Source: Dorea phocaeensis
Lineage (GTDB): Bacteria > Bacillota > Clostridia > Lachnospirales > Lachnospiraceae
Direction: 5' to 3'
DNA length: 64,000 nucleotides
Assembly (NCBI RefSeq): GCF_900240315.1
Contig: NZ_OEPZ01000005.1
Coordinates: 1-64,000 of the forward strand
Numbering within the stretch: the first letter of the stretch is position 1; every line of letters starts with the position of its first letter. Positions 1 to 8,039 of the stretch are shown in pieces. A model generated the notes under the pieces. It worked only from the letters and a program-made list of their open reading frames with translations. It did not search any database and was not told where the DNA came from. A program made the position numbers and the translations under genes.

Positions 1-26
1 TTTTTATTTACTTTATAATAAAATAT

Positions 27-99
27 TCCTCCTTAGCTCAGTCGGTAGAGCACTCGGCTGTTAACCGAGTTGTCGTTGGTTCAAGTCCAACAGGGGGAG
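27..99 (+). tRNA. tRNA-Asn (GTT)
   Basis: The sequence folds as a cloverleaf. The 7-bp acceptor pairs 27-33 with 92-98 (one G-U), the D arm begins with TAGCTCAG, the anticodon loop has GTT at 60-62, and the T arm contains GGTTCAAGTCC. G99 is the discriminator. CCA is not encoded. A terminator follows directly. Confidence 0.95.
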
Positions 100-106
100 C
101 TAGAAG

Positions 107-136
107 AACCGTAAATGTTTTACATTTGCGGTTTTT
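107..136 (+). terminator. Rho-independent terminator of tRNA-Asn
   Basis: A 12-bp stem (107-118 with 122-133) with a very short loop is followed by a T run. It lies eight bases after the tRNA. Confidence 0.85.
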
Positions 137-167
137 CTGTATTTAAAAAAAGAGAATTGTTTTTTTG

Positions 168-209
168 AAAAAGCTGCCATGTTCAAAGAACTCAACATGG
201 CAGCTTTTT
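168..209 (-). terminator. Terminator hairpin at the end of the decayed YbaK gene
   Basis: A near-perfect 15-16 bp stem pairs 168-183 with 194-209 and has A/T tracts on both sides. It would end minus-strand transcription of the YbaK-like pseudogene. The pseudogene's present reading frame runs through this hairpin, which suggests its original stop lay upstream and was lost by frameshift. Confidence 0.75.
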
Positions 210-216
210 CTAGGGG

Positions 217-592
217 TATTTGTATTTCGATAATTACGGGTTTATGTTTGGAAAATGGTAAAAACTTATCAATAATATCTGCAGTTCGGAGTTTAAGGTA
301 ACAGGTAGTTGTTCCGTCGCTGCATCCGTAATAGTCTTCATTTGCAACGTCTTTGTCGATAATTACCTGTACATCTCTATCCAGGTCTAAAAGTGTTCCA
401 AATACGGTTGCAGCACCGATTTTATTACCCAGCATTTCCTCCATCAGTTCTGCGGGAGCAAAAAATAGCTTCATCTGTGTCTACACGATCAAAGGGGATT
501 TTCAGCTGTGCCAGGGCTTTGTAAGTCTCCTGCTGCAGATGGTTCTTATATTCGTCAGGTGCTGTTGTCATAATTTCGCTAATATAAAACAT
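217..592 (-). pseudogene. YbaK/ProX-type aminoacyl-tRNA deacylase, internally deleted and frameshifted
   Basis: The N-terminal piece (start ATG at 592-590, preceded by GGAGAAG) reads like the beginning of a YbaK/ProXp family editing protein, ending in a FDRVDTDEAI segment. The next frame continues with FAPAELMEEML, then IIDKDV and YYGCSDGTTT, which match the C-terminal half of the family. The roughly 60 residues that normally lie between, including the substrate-pocket strands, are missing, and the two pieces are in different frames. The C-terminal frame stays open to position 100, through the terminator. The family hydrolyses mischarged tRNAs, but this copy is very unlikely to work. It is divergent from the LysR pseudogene. 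Confidence 0.75.
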
Positions 593-731
593 TTTTCTTC
601 TCCGTATAAACATAAAAATTTGTCATTGCGCTATGACTTGTTAATAGTGTAGCATAATTTCATAGATAATAAAAACGAATAATTCTCATCCTATATACAT
701 GCTTTCAACTTAAATAAAGGAAATATATTTT

Positions 732-1596
732 ATGGATGTAAATTTGCAAAAATATTTGGCTTTTGTAAAAGCCGTAGAATATAAAAATTTTACAAAAGCT
801 GCTGCGGTACTAAATTATTCCCAGTCTGGAATCAGTCGTATGATTTCTGATCTGGAAAAGGAATGGAATGTGACTTTGTTGGAACGGAACCGCGCTGGAG
901 TTCAGCTGACTTCTGATGGAAAGGAGCTGTGCCCTATGCGATGAGTCTCTGTGCAGAATATGAAAAATTACAAACTAAGGTAGACGATTTACATGGTTTG
1001 AAAGCAGGGCTTATTCGCATTGGTACTTTCTCCAGTGTGGCGACACATTGGCTCCCCAAGGTGATAAAAGCTTTTCAGAATGATTATTCGCAGATTGAAT
1101 ATGAGATTCTTTTAGGAGACTATACAGAAATTGAGAAATGGATTATTGAGAGACGTGTAGACTTTGGATTTTTAAGGCTGCCGACGCTGTCACAGTTTGA
1201 GACTATGTTTCTTGCACAGGATGAATTAATGGTTGTGCTCCCGGAAGCGCATCCGATGGCAGAGGCAGATGTATTTCCTATGGCTGCATTGTGTAAGGAG
1301 CCTTTTCTATTGCTTGAAAAAGATAAAAATATTGTTGTCTCGGATATTTTTAGAAAGAACCAATTAAAACCGGATATAAGGTTTACAACATGGGATGATT
1401 ATGCCATTATGTCGATGGTTGAAGCAGGACTTGGTATTAGTATATTACCTAGTTTAGTTCTTCAAAGAATTCCTTATCGAATTGTGATAAAAAAGCTGGA
1501 AATGCCGCTTATCGGAAAATCGGTATTGCTATGCCTGATAAAAGGCAATGTTCTAAAGCAGTAAAAGAGTTTATCAAATATCTAGATAATAGATAA
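732..1596 (+). pseudogene. LysR-family transcriptional regulator with two frameshifts
   Basis: Residues 1-66 are a LysR winged helix (MDVNLQKYLAFVKAVEYKNF, then a TKAAAVLNYSQSGISR recognition region). The frame breaks near 929: one missing base after CTG would restore GKELLPYAM and join to the effector-binding domain, which runs from 929 in another frame. A second shift near 1500 separates the annotated end from the natural C-terminus, which reads through KEFIKYLDNR to a TAA at 1594-1596. With both shifts repaired the gene is about 288 codons, the usual LysR length. The effector domain is otherwise well preserved, so either the decay is recent or these are base-calling errors. Confidence 0.8.
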
Positions 1597-1663
1597 GCTT
1601 TCAGGAAAAATCAACAAAGCTTTCAGGTAGAGAAGTTGTGAAAAAGAAAGGATAGGTTTATTT

Positions 1664-2569
1664 ATGCAGGAGATTATTTATCCGAGATCATTACAAAAAG
1701 GAGATCAGGTGTGTCTGATTGATCCGGCAAATGCATATACGGAGGCTGGAGTTGATGCGGCGGTTTCTTTTTTAGAAGGAAAGGGTCTGCAAGTAAGGGT
1801 CGCTGATGATATGGCATTTCGTCATGGGACGCCGATAGAACGGGCAGGAAAGCTGAACCGGATTTTTCAAGATGAAAACTGCGGGGGGATTTTTTGTATC
1901 TGGGGTGGATATGGAACCATGTCCCTTTTGGATTATTTAGATTATGATGCAATCAAAAAGAATCGGCAGGTTTTTACCGGTTTTAGTGATATTACAGCGA
2001 TGCATTTGGCTATTGGCCAAAAATCAGGGCTTGTGACCTATCATAGCCCTGCGCTTTATAGCGAGAAACGGCCAACGACAGCGGAAGCTTTCGAGCAATT
2101 CTGGGATAAAATCGAAAACGTGGAGCGGGAGCGTGAACTAAAAAATCTGAATGGGGAAGATTTTCAGGTCCTTCGGGAAGGAGATTTTGAAGGGATTGTA
2201 ACGGGTGGCAACATGACCCTTGTTAGTCGACTAATGGGAACGGAATACGAGATTGATACGAAGGGTAAAGTTTTATTTTTGGAAGAAGTAGGAGAAATGC
2301 CATATCGGCTTCATGGAATGCTTTCACAGCTTCGGATGGCTGGAAAGCTACAAGATGTGAAGGGGATTTTGATTGGCGCTTTAACGGATTGTGACACGAA
2401 AGGGCGACCGGGAAGTGCGATGGCATTGGTACAGGATGCATTAGAAGGAATTGACATTCCAATTATTGCAAACGTGCGGGCAGGTCATATTAAGGATCCG
2501 ATTACGATTCCGCTTCATGGGAAATTAAAAGCTTCAGGAGGACGGATTTGGCAGTGTGCCGCAGAGTGA
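1664..2569 (+). CDS. S66-family LD-carboxypeptidase / MccF-like serine peptidase
   Basis: The 301 residues match the length of peptidase family S66, whose members cleave the L-D bond of muropeptide tetrapeptides in recycling or inactivate microcin C-type peptides. The putative triad is visible: the nucleophile Ser108 in TGFSDITAMH, Glu207 in VLFLEEVGE, and His275 in VRAGHIKDPI. There is no signal peptide, so it should act in the cytoplasm. It starts at ATG 1664 after a GAAAGGAT site and lies downstream of the LysR pseudogene, in tandem with the DUF3810 gene. Whether the substrate is murein-derived or a peptide toxin cannot be told from sequence. Confidence 0.85.
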   Translation: MQEIIYPRSLQKGDQVCLIDPANAYTEAGVDAAVSFLEGKGLQVRVADDMAFRHGTPIERAGKLNRIFQDENCGGIFCIWGGYGTMSLLDYLDYDAIKKNRQVFTGFSDITAMHLAIGQKSGLVTYHSPALYSEKRPTTAEAFEQFWDKIENVERERELKNLNGEDFQVLREGDFEGIVTGGNMTLVSRLMGTEYEIDTKGKVLFLEEVGEMPYRLHGMLSQLRMAGKLQDVKGILIGALTDCDTKGRPGSAMALVQDALEGIDIPIIANVRAGHIKDPITIPLHGKLKASGGRIWQCAAE

Positions 2570-2609
2570 ATGGATAGCGTATTACAGGAGTTAGAATAGG
2601 AGTAGGTGG

Positions 2610-3698
2610 ATGCAGGAATGGATGAAAAGCAGAATGAATCAATGGAGTATCTGTTTGATATTATCAGCGTCTGCTTTAATAATAACAGCCAGATGTTCAA
2701 GTGAGTTTGCACATTGGTATAGTGTACACATTTATCAGGGAGTTGTAAATGTAATTGGAAGAGCAATGGGAATGATACCGATTTCTGTATCAGAAAGTCT
2801 GCTGTACCTTTTGATTTTTGCGGCTCTTTATCAATTCGTTAGAAGAATTTTCGGTACTTATAAGAGGAGGACTGGAGGAAGAAGTGTTTTTTTCCTGATG
2901 TCGGTACTGTATTTTTTATATGTGGTAAATTGCGGTGTGAATTATCAGCGGGAATCCTTTGCGGAAAATATTGGGTTGGAAATTCCATCTTATACGGTGG
3001 AAGATTTAAAGACGGTATGTCGAAAACTGACAAAAAAGGTCAATGAAACTGCAAATCAAGTATCGCGCGGGGAGGATGGAACTATGATCCTTTCAGAGGA
3101 GATAGACCGACAGGTGGTGGAAACGATGGAAGCGCAGGGGAAAGTATATGAAGTACTTTCCGGCTGTTATCCAAAGCCGAAGGGGCTTCTGTTTCCTTGG
3201 ATTTTATCGATACAGAATTTGACAGGAGTATATTCTCCGTTTACCGTTGAAGCCAATTATAATACGGAGATGCCAGCTTATAATATTCCTTTTACAGCAT
3301 GCCATGAACTCTCCCATCTTCGTGGATTTATGCAGGAGGAAGAGGCGAATTTTATTGCATATCTTTCGTCCAGTCAGTCGGATTATAAGGAGTTTCAATA
3401 CAGTGGATCTTTGATGGGGTGGATTTATTGTATGAATGTACTTTATCAAGTGGAGTATGATTCCTGGGAAACGATTCGTGCAGAGTTATCGCCTCAGACA
3501 GAGGTTGATTTGGAGGAAAATAGCAAGTTTTGGGGAAAATATGATACGAAAGTGGCGGAAGTGGCAAATCAGGTTAATGATACGTACTTGAAAGCAAATG
3601 GCCAGAGTGATGGCGTAAAAAGTTATGACAAGGTGGTGGATTTAATCGTTGCGTATGAAATGCAGAAGGGAGGGCTGACATCAATCACGGGAAATTAG
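2610..3698 (+). CDS. DUF3810 membrane protein with an HExxH motif
   Basis: This is a 362-residue protein with three predicted membrane segments near the N-terminus (about 13-30, 60-78 and 92-110). A large extracytoplasmic part carries HELSH at 232-236 followed by a conserved Glu-rich stretch (EEEANFIAY, 243-251). That arrangement looks like a zincin metallopeptidase site. The family is DUF3810. A membrane-bound zinc peptidase role is inferred from the motif only. It starts 40 bp after the S66 peptidase gene, so the two probably share a transcript, perhaps both acting on envelope peptides. Confidence 0.8.
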   Translation: MQEWMKSRMNQWSICLILSASALIITARCSSEFAHWYSVHIYQGVVNVIGRAMGMIPISVSESLLYLLIFAALYQFVRRIFGTYKRRTGGRSVFFLMSVLYFLYVVNCGVNYQRESFAENIGLEIPSYTVEDLKTVCRKLTKKVNETANQVSRGEDGTMILSEEIDRQVVETMEAQGKVYEVLSGCYPKPKGLLFPWILSIQNLTGVYSPFTVEANYNTEMPAYNIPFTACHELSHLRGFMQEEEANFIAYLSSSQSDYKEFQYSGSLMGWIYCMNVLYQVEYDSWETIRAELSPQTEVDLEENSKFWGKYDTKVAEVANQVNDTYLKANGQSDGVKSYDKVVDLIVAYEMQKGGLTSITGN

Positions 3699-3783
3699 TG
3701 ATTTCTCAAAGAATAAAGAAAATAGTCATGCACGGAAACAAAAAAGAGAAAACAAAAGAAAAGAGGAAAGGAAGGAAAAAGAA

Positions 3784-4410
3784 ATGGAAAAGACGGAAAT
3801 GTCATGTATTGATTGCGCAGTAAAAAACTGTGATAAAATGGACAGCAAATATCCAGAATTCTGTTTGACGACTCATATGGATGAACAGATATTGGAAGGA
3901 GCCATGAGATGCTATACAGAGGATGAGAATCATAAGGTCATGGTCGCCGCAGCAGAGGTGGAGGCAGATCATTACTGTCAGTATACAAGGGTAGAGGAAA
4001 TTATTGCATTTGCCGAAAAGATAGGAGCCAAGAAGATCGGTATTGCGACCTGTGTTGGCTTGCTGAAGGAGAGCAGAATATTAGCATCTATTTTAAGAAA
4101 TCGGGGATTTGAGGTATTTGGAATTACCTGTAAAGCAGGAGTACAGAAAAAGACTTCTGTAGGAATTCCGGAAAGATGTAATTGTGTAGGGGAGAATATG
4201 TGTAATCCAATTCTTCAGGCAAAGATGCTGAATGCAGCGAAGACGGATCTAAATGTGGTGGTTGGTTTGTGCGTGGGGCATGACAGCTTATTTTATAAAT
4301 ATGCGGAAGCGTTAACAACGACTGCCGTAACGAAGGATAGAGTGCTGGGTCATAATCCGGCGGCAGCATTATATACTGCGGATTCCTATTATTCAAAATT
4401 AAAAAAATAG
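3784..4410 (+). CDS. DUF1847 cysteine-rich protein
   Basis: The 208 residues carry many cysteines in pairs: CIDCAVKNC near residue 8-16, CLTTH, CQYT, CVG, CNCVGENMCNP around 135-145, and LCVGHDSLF near 160. This pattern is characteristic of the DUF1847 family of anaerobes, which probably binds a metal or Fe-S cluster. The function is not established. The gene has a purine-rich ribosome site (GGAAGGAAAAAG) and ends at a bidirectional hairpin facing topB. Confidence 0.85.
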   Translation: MEKTEMSCIDCAVKNCDKMDSKYPEFCLTTHMDEQILEGAMRCYTEDENHKVMVAAAEVEADHYCQYTRVEEIIAFAEKIGAKKIGIATCVGLLKESRILASILRNRGFEVFGITCKAGVQKKTSVGIPERCNCVGENMCNPILQAKMLNAAKTDLNVVVGLCVGHDSLFYKYAEALTTTAVTKDRVLGHNPAAALYTADSYYSKLKK

Positions 4411-4423
4411 AACGTTAAGAACA

Positions 4424-4461
4424 ACAGCCTTCAGGAGAATGTGTTTCCTCCTGAAGGCTGT
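4424..4461. terminator. Bidirectional hairpin between DUF1847 gene and topB
   Basis: A perfect 14-bp stem (4424-4437 with 4448-4461) lies between two converging genes. It has no strong T run on the plus side. Confidence 0.7.
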
Positions 4462-4466
4462 ATGCA

Positions 4467-6680
4467 TTAGTCTAGTTTAATTCCAGATAAAGCCTGGGCA
4501 AAAGCGTTATTGATGGGTTCATCCTTTTGTTTCTTCAGATATTTTTGAACATCCTTTTTGGAAACACCGGCGCCTTCTTTTTCCCGTCGTTTTTTGAAAG
4601 CGGACAGTTTTTCTTTGTATCCGCACTGACATACAAAGGTTTCTTCATCGCCCTTCTTGATCAGTTCCATTTTCTTATGGCAGTTTGGACACCGGGCATT
4701 GCTTGTGCGTGCGATGGTTTCGCGGTAGCCGCATTCACGATCCTGGCAGACCAGAAGGCGGGCATTTTTGCCATTGACGGCAAGCATTCGTTTTCCACAG
4801 CGAGGACATTTGCTGTTGGTTAAATTATCGTGGCGGAAGGTTCCGTCAGCTGTCTTGATTTCGGAAATCAGTTCCTTTGTATAGGTTTGGATTTCTTCAA
4901 TAAAGGCTCGATCCTTTTGGGATCCTTGAGCGATTTTAGACAGCTTCATTTCCCATTTGGCAGTCAGTTCCGGCTTTTTAAGATCTTCAGGAACAAGCTC
5001 TAAAAGCTGGCGTCCTTTGGAAGTGATTAGAAGTTCGCTGCCCTTCTTTTCGATCAGAAATGAGTGGAATAATTTCTCGATAATATCAGCTCTAGTGGCA
5101 ACGGTTCCAAGGCCGCCTGTTTCACCGAGGGTTTTGCGAGCCTGCGCATCCTTAGACTCCATATATTTTACGGGATTTTCCATGGCGGATAAAAGAGTAC
5201 CTTCTGTAAATCTTGCCGGAGGAGTTGTCTTCCCGGTGGTCATAGATAGCCTGCGTATGGAAAGAGTATCACCTTTCGTCAGCTTGGGGAGCCTTTGGAG
5301 AGAACTGCTTTGCGCTTCTTTGTCATCAGGAAAATCACTGTCAGAATCATCTTCCCAGTCGGGAAGGTCCAGACTTTCATAGACGGCTTTCCAGCCAGCG
5401 GCAAGAACGACCTGTCCCTTAGCAGTAAATGTTTCTCCATTGACAGATGCTTTGATGGTCGTCTGTTCATATTCGGATGCCGGGTAGAAAACACTGATAA
5501 ATCTGCGTACGACTAAATCATAAATTTTCCGCTCTTCGTTCGTCATATGTGTCAGTGGAACGGATTCTTCGGTAGGTATGATTGCATGGTGATCACTGAC
5601 CTTGCTGTCATCGACAAATGCTTTCGAGGTTTTCAAAGGGGCTTTTAGAAGCGCTGGAATATAAGCTTTGTAAGGTCCTGTATTGCAGGCTTTTAACCGT
5701 TCTTTGAGGGTCGGAACAATATCATTTCCAATATAACGAGAATCCGTTCGAGGATAAGTCAGAACCTTGTGGTTTTCATATAGACGCTGCATAATGTTCA
5801 GTGTCTGTTTGGCAGAAAATCCAAAGCGTCTGTTGGCATCTCTTTGAAGTTCTGTCAGATCATAGAGACCGGGAGCGGGAATCTTTTTTGCTTTTTTCTG
5901 CACATCGGTGATGGTAAGATCGGAGTGGTTTATAAGTGACTGCAGATTTTGAATCCTCTCTTTATGAAAAGAACGGGACGTTCCATGCTTAGAATCCTGC
6001 CAGGAAAAGGAAGCCGCGTCAGTGACCGCTTTCAGACCATAATATTCCTGAGGCTGAAAAGAACGGATCTCATCCTCGCGTTTGGCAATCATAGCAAGAG
6101 TAGGCGTCTGAACACGTCCGCAGGAAAGCTGCGCATTATATTTGCAGGTCAGCGCGCGGGTTGCGTTGATACCAACCAGCCAATCAGCTTCGGCACGGCT
6201 TTTAGCGGCAGAATAAAGATTGTTGTATTGGCGGCCATCCTTTAAATTCGCAAAGCCTTCCCGAATTGCTTTATCCGTGACAGAAGAGATCCACAAACGT
6301 TTGATGGGTTTATGACAGCCGGTTTTCTCAAGAATCCATCTTGCGACAAGCTCTCCTTCGCGTCCGGCATCTGTTGCGATAATAATTTCTGAGACATCCT
6401 TGCGGAAAAGTTGAGATTTCACATGCTGAAACTGCTTGGATGTCTGTTTGATGGTTACCAGCTTCCAGTGATCGGGAATCATAGGGAGATAAGAAAGATT
6501 CCACTCTTTGAATTGCTTGTCGTATTCTTCCGGGTCTGCCAGTGTTACAAGGTGGCCAAGAGCCCAGGTTACAATATATTTACTGCCTTCGATTGCGCCA
6601 GGCAGAGCTTTGTGGCAGCTCAGCACTCGTGCGATATCGCGGGCAACGGATGGTTTTTCTGCTAATACTAGTGATTTCAT
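4467..6680 (-). CDS. topB: DNA topoisomerase III (type IA)
   Basis: The 737-residue protein relaxes and decatenates DNA through a 5'-phosphotyrosine intermediate. The TOPRIM domain begins with LVLAEKPSVARD (Glu8, Lys9) and contains ATDAGREGE at 102-110. The active-site tyrosine is Tyr309 in VLTYPRTDSRYIG. The C-terminus has two zinc-ribbon modules (CPRCGK with CQDRECGY, and CPNCHK with CQCGY), followed by a basic tail. The length fits Firmicutes TopB. Many TopB homologues lie on conjugative elements, but here it sits between housekeeping-type genes and tRNAs with no mobility gene nearby, so a chromosomal copy is likely. Confidence 0.95.
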   Translation of the reverse strand: MKSLVLAEKPSVARDIARVLSCHKALPGAIEGSKYIVTWALGHLVTLADPEEYDKQFKEWNLSYLPMIPDHWKLVTIKQTSKQFQHVKSQLFRKDVSEIIIATDAGREGELVARWILEKTGCHKPIKRLWISSVTDKAIREGFANLKDGRQYNNLYSAAKSRAEADWLVGINATRALTCKYNAQLSCGRVQTPTLAMIAKREDEIRSFQPQEYYGLKAVTDAASFSWQDSKHGTSRSFHKERIQNLQSLINHSDLTITDVQKKAKKIPAPGLYDLTELQRDANRRFGFSAKQTLNIMQRLYENHKVLTYPRTDSRYIGNDIVPTLKERLKACNTGPYKAYIPALLKAPLKTSKAFVDDSKVSDHHAIIPTEESVPLTHMTNEERKIYDLVVRRFISVFYPASEYEQTTIKASVNGETFTAKGQVVLAAGWKAVYESLDLPDWEDDSDSDFPDDKEAQSSSLQRLPKLTKGDTLSIRRLSMTTGKTTPPARFTEGTLLSAMENPVKYMESKDAQARKTLGETGGLGTVATRADIIEKLFHSFLIEKKGSELLITSKGRQLLELVPEDLKKPELTAKWEMKLSKIAQGSQKDRAFIEEIQTYTKELISEIKTADGTFRHDNLTNSKCPRCGKRMLAVNGKNARLLVCQDRECGYRETIARTSNARCPNCHKKMELIKKGDEETFVCQCGYKEKLSAFKKRREKEGAGVSKKDVQKYLKKQKDEPINNAFAQALSGIKLD

Positions 6681-6806
6681 AATCAGAACTCCTTCTATAA
6701 ATCGAATCTGCTTTCAACATATCGAATTTATGGAGGTTTGTCAATCGAAAATAAAATGGAAGCGCATAAAAAAATCAAGAAATACAAATAAAATGTAAAA
6801 AACATC

Positions 6807-6835
6807 TTGCAAATATATAGAACTTATGTTATAGT
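6807..6835 (+). promoter_or_regulatory. Sigma-A promoter for tRNA-Glu/tRNA-Cys
   Basis: TTGCAA (6807-6812) and TATAGT (6830-6835) are separated by exactly 17 bp and lie about 33 bp before the tRNA-Glu. Confidence 0.75.
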
Positions 6836-6868
6836 ATAACACGGTCACGTTTTAAGAATAAAATATAT

Positions 6869-6940
6869 GGCTCCATGGTCAAGCGGTTAAGACATCGCCC
6901 TTTCACGGCGGTAACACGGGTTCGATTCCCGTTGGAGTCA
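6869..6940 (+). tRNA. tRNA-Glu (TTC)
   Basis: Acceptor arm 6869-6875 pairs with 6933-6939 (one G-U), the anticodon TTC is at 6902-6904, and the T loop is GGTTCGATTCC. CCA is not encoded. It is three bases from the following tRNA-Cys and is probably co-transcribed with it. Confidence 0.95.
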
Positions 6941-6943
6941 TTT

Positions 6944-7014
6944 GGCGCCATAGCCAAGTGGTAAGGCAGAGGTCTGCAACACCTTCATCACCAGTTCAAA
7001 TCTGGTTGGCGCCT
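6944..7014 (+). tRNA. tRNA-Cys (GCA), copy 1
   Basis: A 71-nt cloverleaf with acceptor GGCGCCA pairing to TGGCGCC, anticodon GCA in loop CTGCAAC, and T loop AGTTCAAATCT. It is identical base for base to the second copy at 7753. Confidence 0.95.
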
Positions 7015-7021
7015 CTTGAGG

Positions 7022-7057
7022 AACACGGAAATCTTGAAAAAGATTTCCGTGTTTTTT
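7022..7057 (+). terminator. Terminator after tRNA-Glu/tRNA-Cys
   Basis: A 14-bp stem (7022-7035 with 7040-7053) with a 4-base loop is followed by six T residues. Confidence 0.9.
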
Positions 7058-7121
7058 CTTGTGCAACAGGATGGGCGGATGATATGATGAAGCAGGAACC
7101 AGTGAGAGAATTTATGGGGAT

Positions 7122-7508
7122 ATGCTTATGAAAAAATGGAAGATCAGCAGTGAAATTGTCTATTTGATTGGGACGGTGATTTTAGCACTTGCAACAGCAA
7201 TGCTGACAGCGGCGGATTTTGGATTGTCCATGGTAGTTGCGCCGGCTTATATCGTTAGTTTAAAGTTTGATTTTCTTACATTTGGACAGGCAGAGTATAT
7301 TGTACAGGGGCTATTATTTGTTGTGTTCTGTATGGTGGTGATCGTGGTATCGTTGCTGCTTCTTCATAAAATAGAAGGGATCGGCCCCGGAACGGTTGTA
7401 CTTGCGGGATGCAATGGGATGTTGATCGGCTGGTATGGGAAATGGTTTGACAGAAAGTTTGAGGCAGAGCCGACGTGGAAGCGGCTGGCGGGGAAGTTTG
7501 AGTTGTAA
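7122..7508 (+). pseudogene. YczE/DUF6198-like membrane protein, internally deleted
   Basis: The first ~70 residues (SEIVYLIGTVILAL, then TAADFGLSMVVAPAYI and FGQAEYIVQGLL) and the last ~45 (EGIGPGTVVLAGCNGMLIGW) resemble the two ends of YczE/DUF6198 integral membrane proteins, which are normally over 200 residues. Here only 128 remain, and the middle transmembrane helices appear to have been lost in frame. The ORF starts ATGCTTATG, and either ATG could be used. It lies between two identical tRNA-Cys genes, followed by another remnant. It may be a decayed gene or a short membrane protein; decay is more likely. Confidence 0.55.
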
Positions 7509-7517
7509 AAGGGTTGA

Positions 7518-7676
7518 AGAATCGGTATTAAAAGTAATGAGTTCACATATACTAATGGAAGAATAGCGATGATCGCGATCATGGACGTAGTTGTGACGAA
7601 AATTGCGCTGAAAATGCAGGATGTATTTATTGAGAATGTATATAAGACACGTCAGGCGTTGGAAAAAGAAAAATAG
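7518..7676 (+). pseudogene. Unidentified short coding remnant
   Basis: This frame is open from just after a TGA at 7515-7517 to a TAG at 7674-7676. It encodes about 52 residues with NGRIAMIAIMDVVVTKIALK and ending in KTRQALEKEK. The composition looks like real protein sequence, but the stretch has no convincing start or ribosome site. It reads as the C-terminal remnant of a lost gene. The family is not recognised. Confidence 0.35.
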
Positions 7677-7706
7677 TATTTATATAGAAAATAGAAGAGG
7701 TTAAAC

Positions 7707-7735
7707 TTGACTATGTTATAAAGATTTGCTATACT
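7707..7735 (+). promoter_or_regulatory. Sigma-A promoter for second tRNA-Cys
   Basis: TTGACT (7707-7712) and TATACT (7730-7735) are separated by 17 bp and lie 17 bp before the tRNA. Confidence 0.8.
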
Positions 7736-7752
7736 AAAGAGGTCGGTAGCAA

Positions 7753-7823
7753 GGCGCCATAGCCAAGTGGTAAGGCAGAGGTCTGCAACACCTTCATCAC
7801 CAGTTCAAATCTGGTTGGCGCCT
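7753..7823 (+). tRNA. tRNA-Cys (GCA), copy 2
   Basis: This copy is identical over all 71 nt to the one at 6944-7014, but it has its own near-consensus promoter and its own terminator. Confidence 0.95.
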
Positions 7824-7827
7824 TTAA

Positions 7828-7867
7828 AAAGAGACCAAAATCTTTAGAGGAGATTTTGGTCTCTTTT
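7828..7867 (+). terminator. Terminator of tRNA-Cys copy 2
   Basis: A 14-bp stem (7830-7843 with 7851-7864) spells GAGACCAAAATCT and its complement, followed by a T run. The 170 bp from here to the GH43 gene is AT-rich with no clear gene. Confidence 0.9.
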
Positions 7868-8039
7868 TATATATTTAAGGAAAGAATCTAACTAAATCTA
7901 ACGGAAATTTTAAATTCTTTGAATCACAAAAAAAATGAAAAAACTTCCAAAAAAAATCTATTTAAAATAAAATAGCCCGGTGCTATTGTAGATATAAAAT
8001 GAAATTTTTTTTATAAAAGGAGGAAAAGGAGGAAAAAGG

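Noticed and set aside
4467-6680. topB as a mark of an integrated conjugative element
   Set aside because: No relaxase, coupling protein, integrase or att repeat is nearby. Neighbours are ordinary chromosomal genes and tRNAs.
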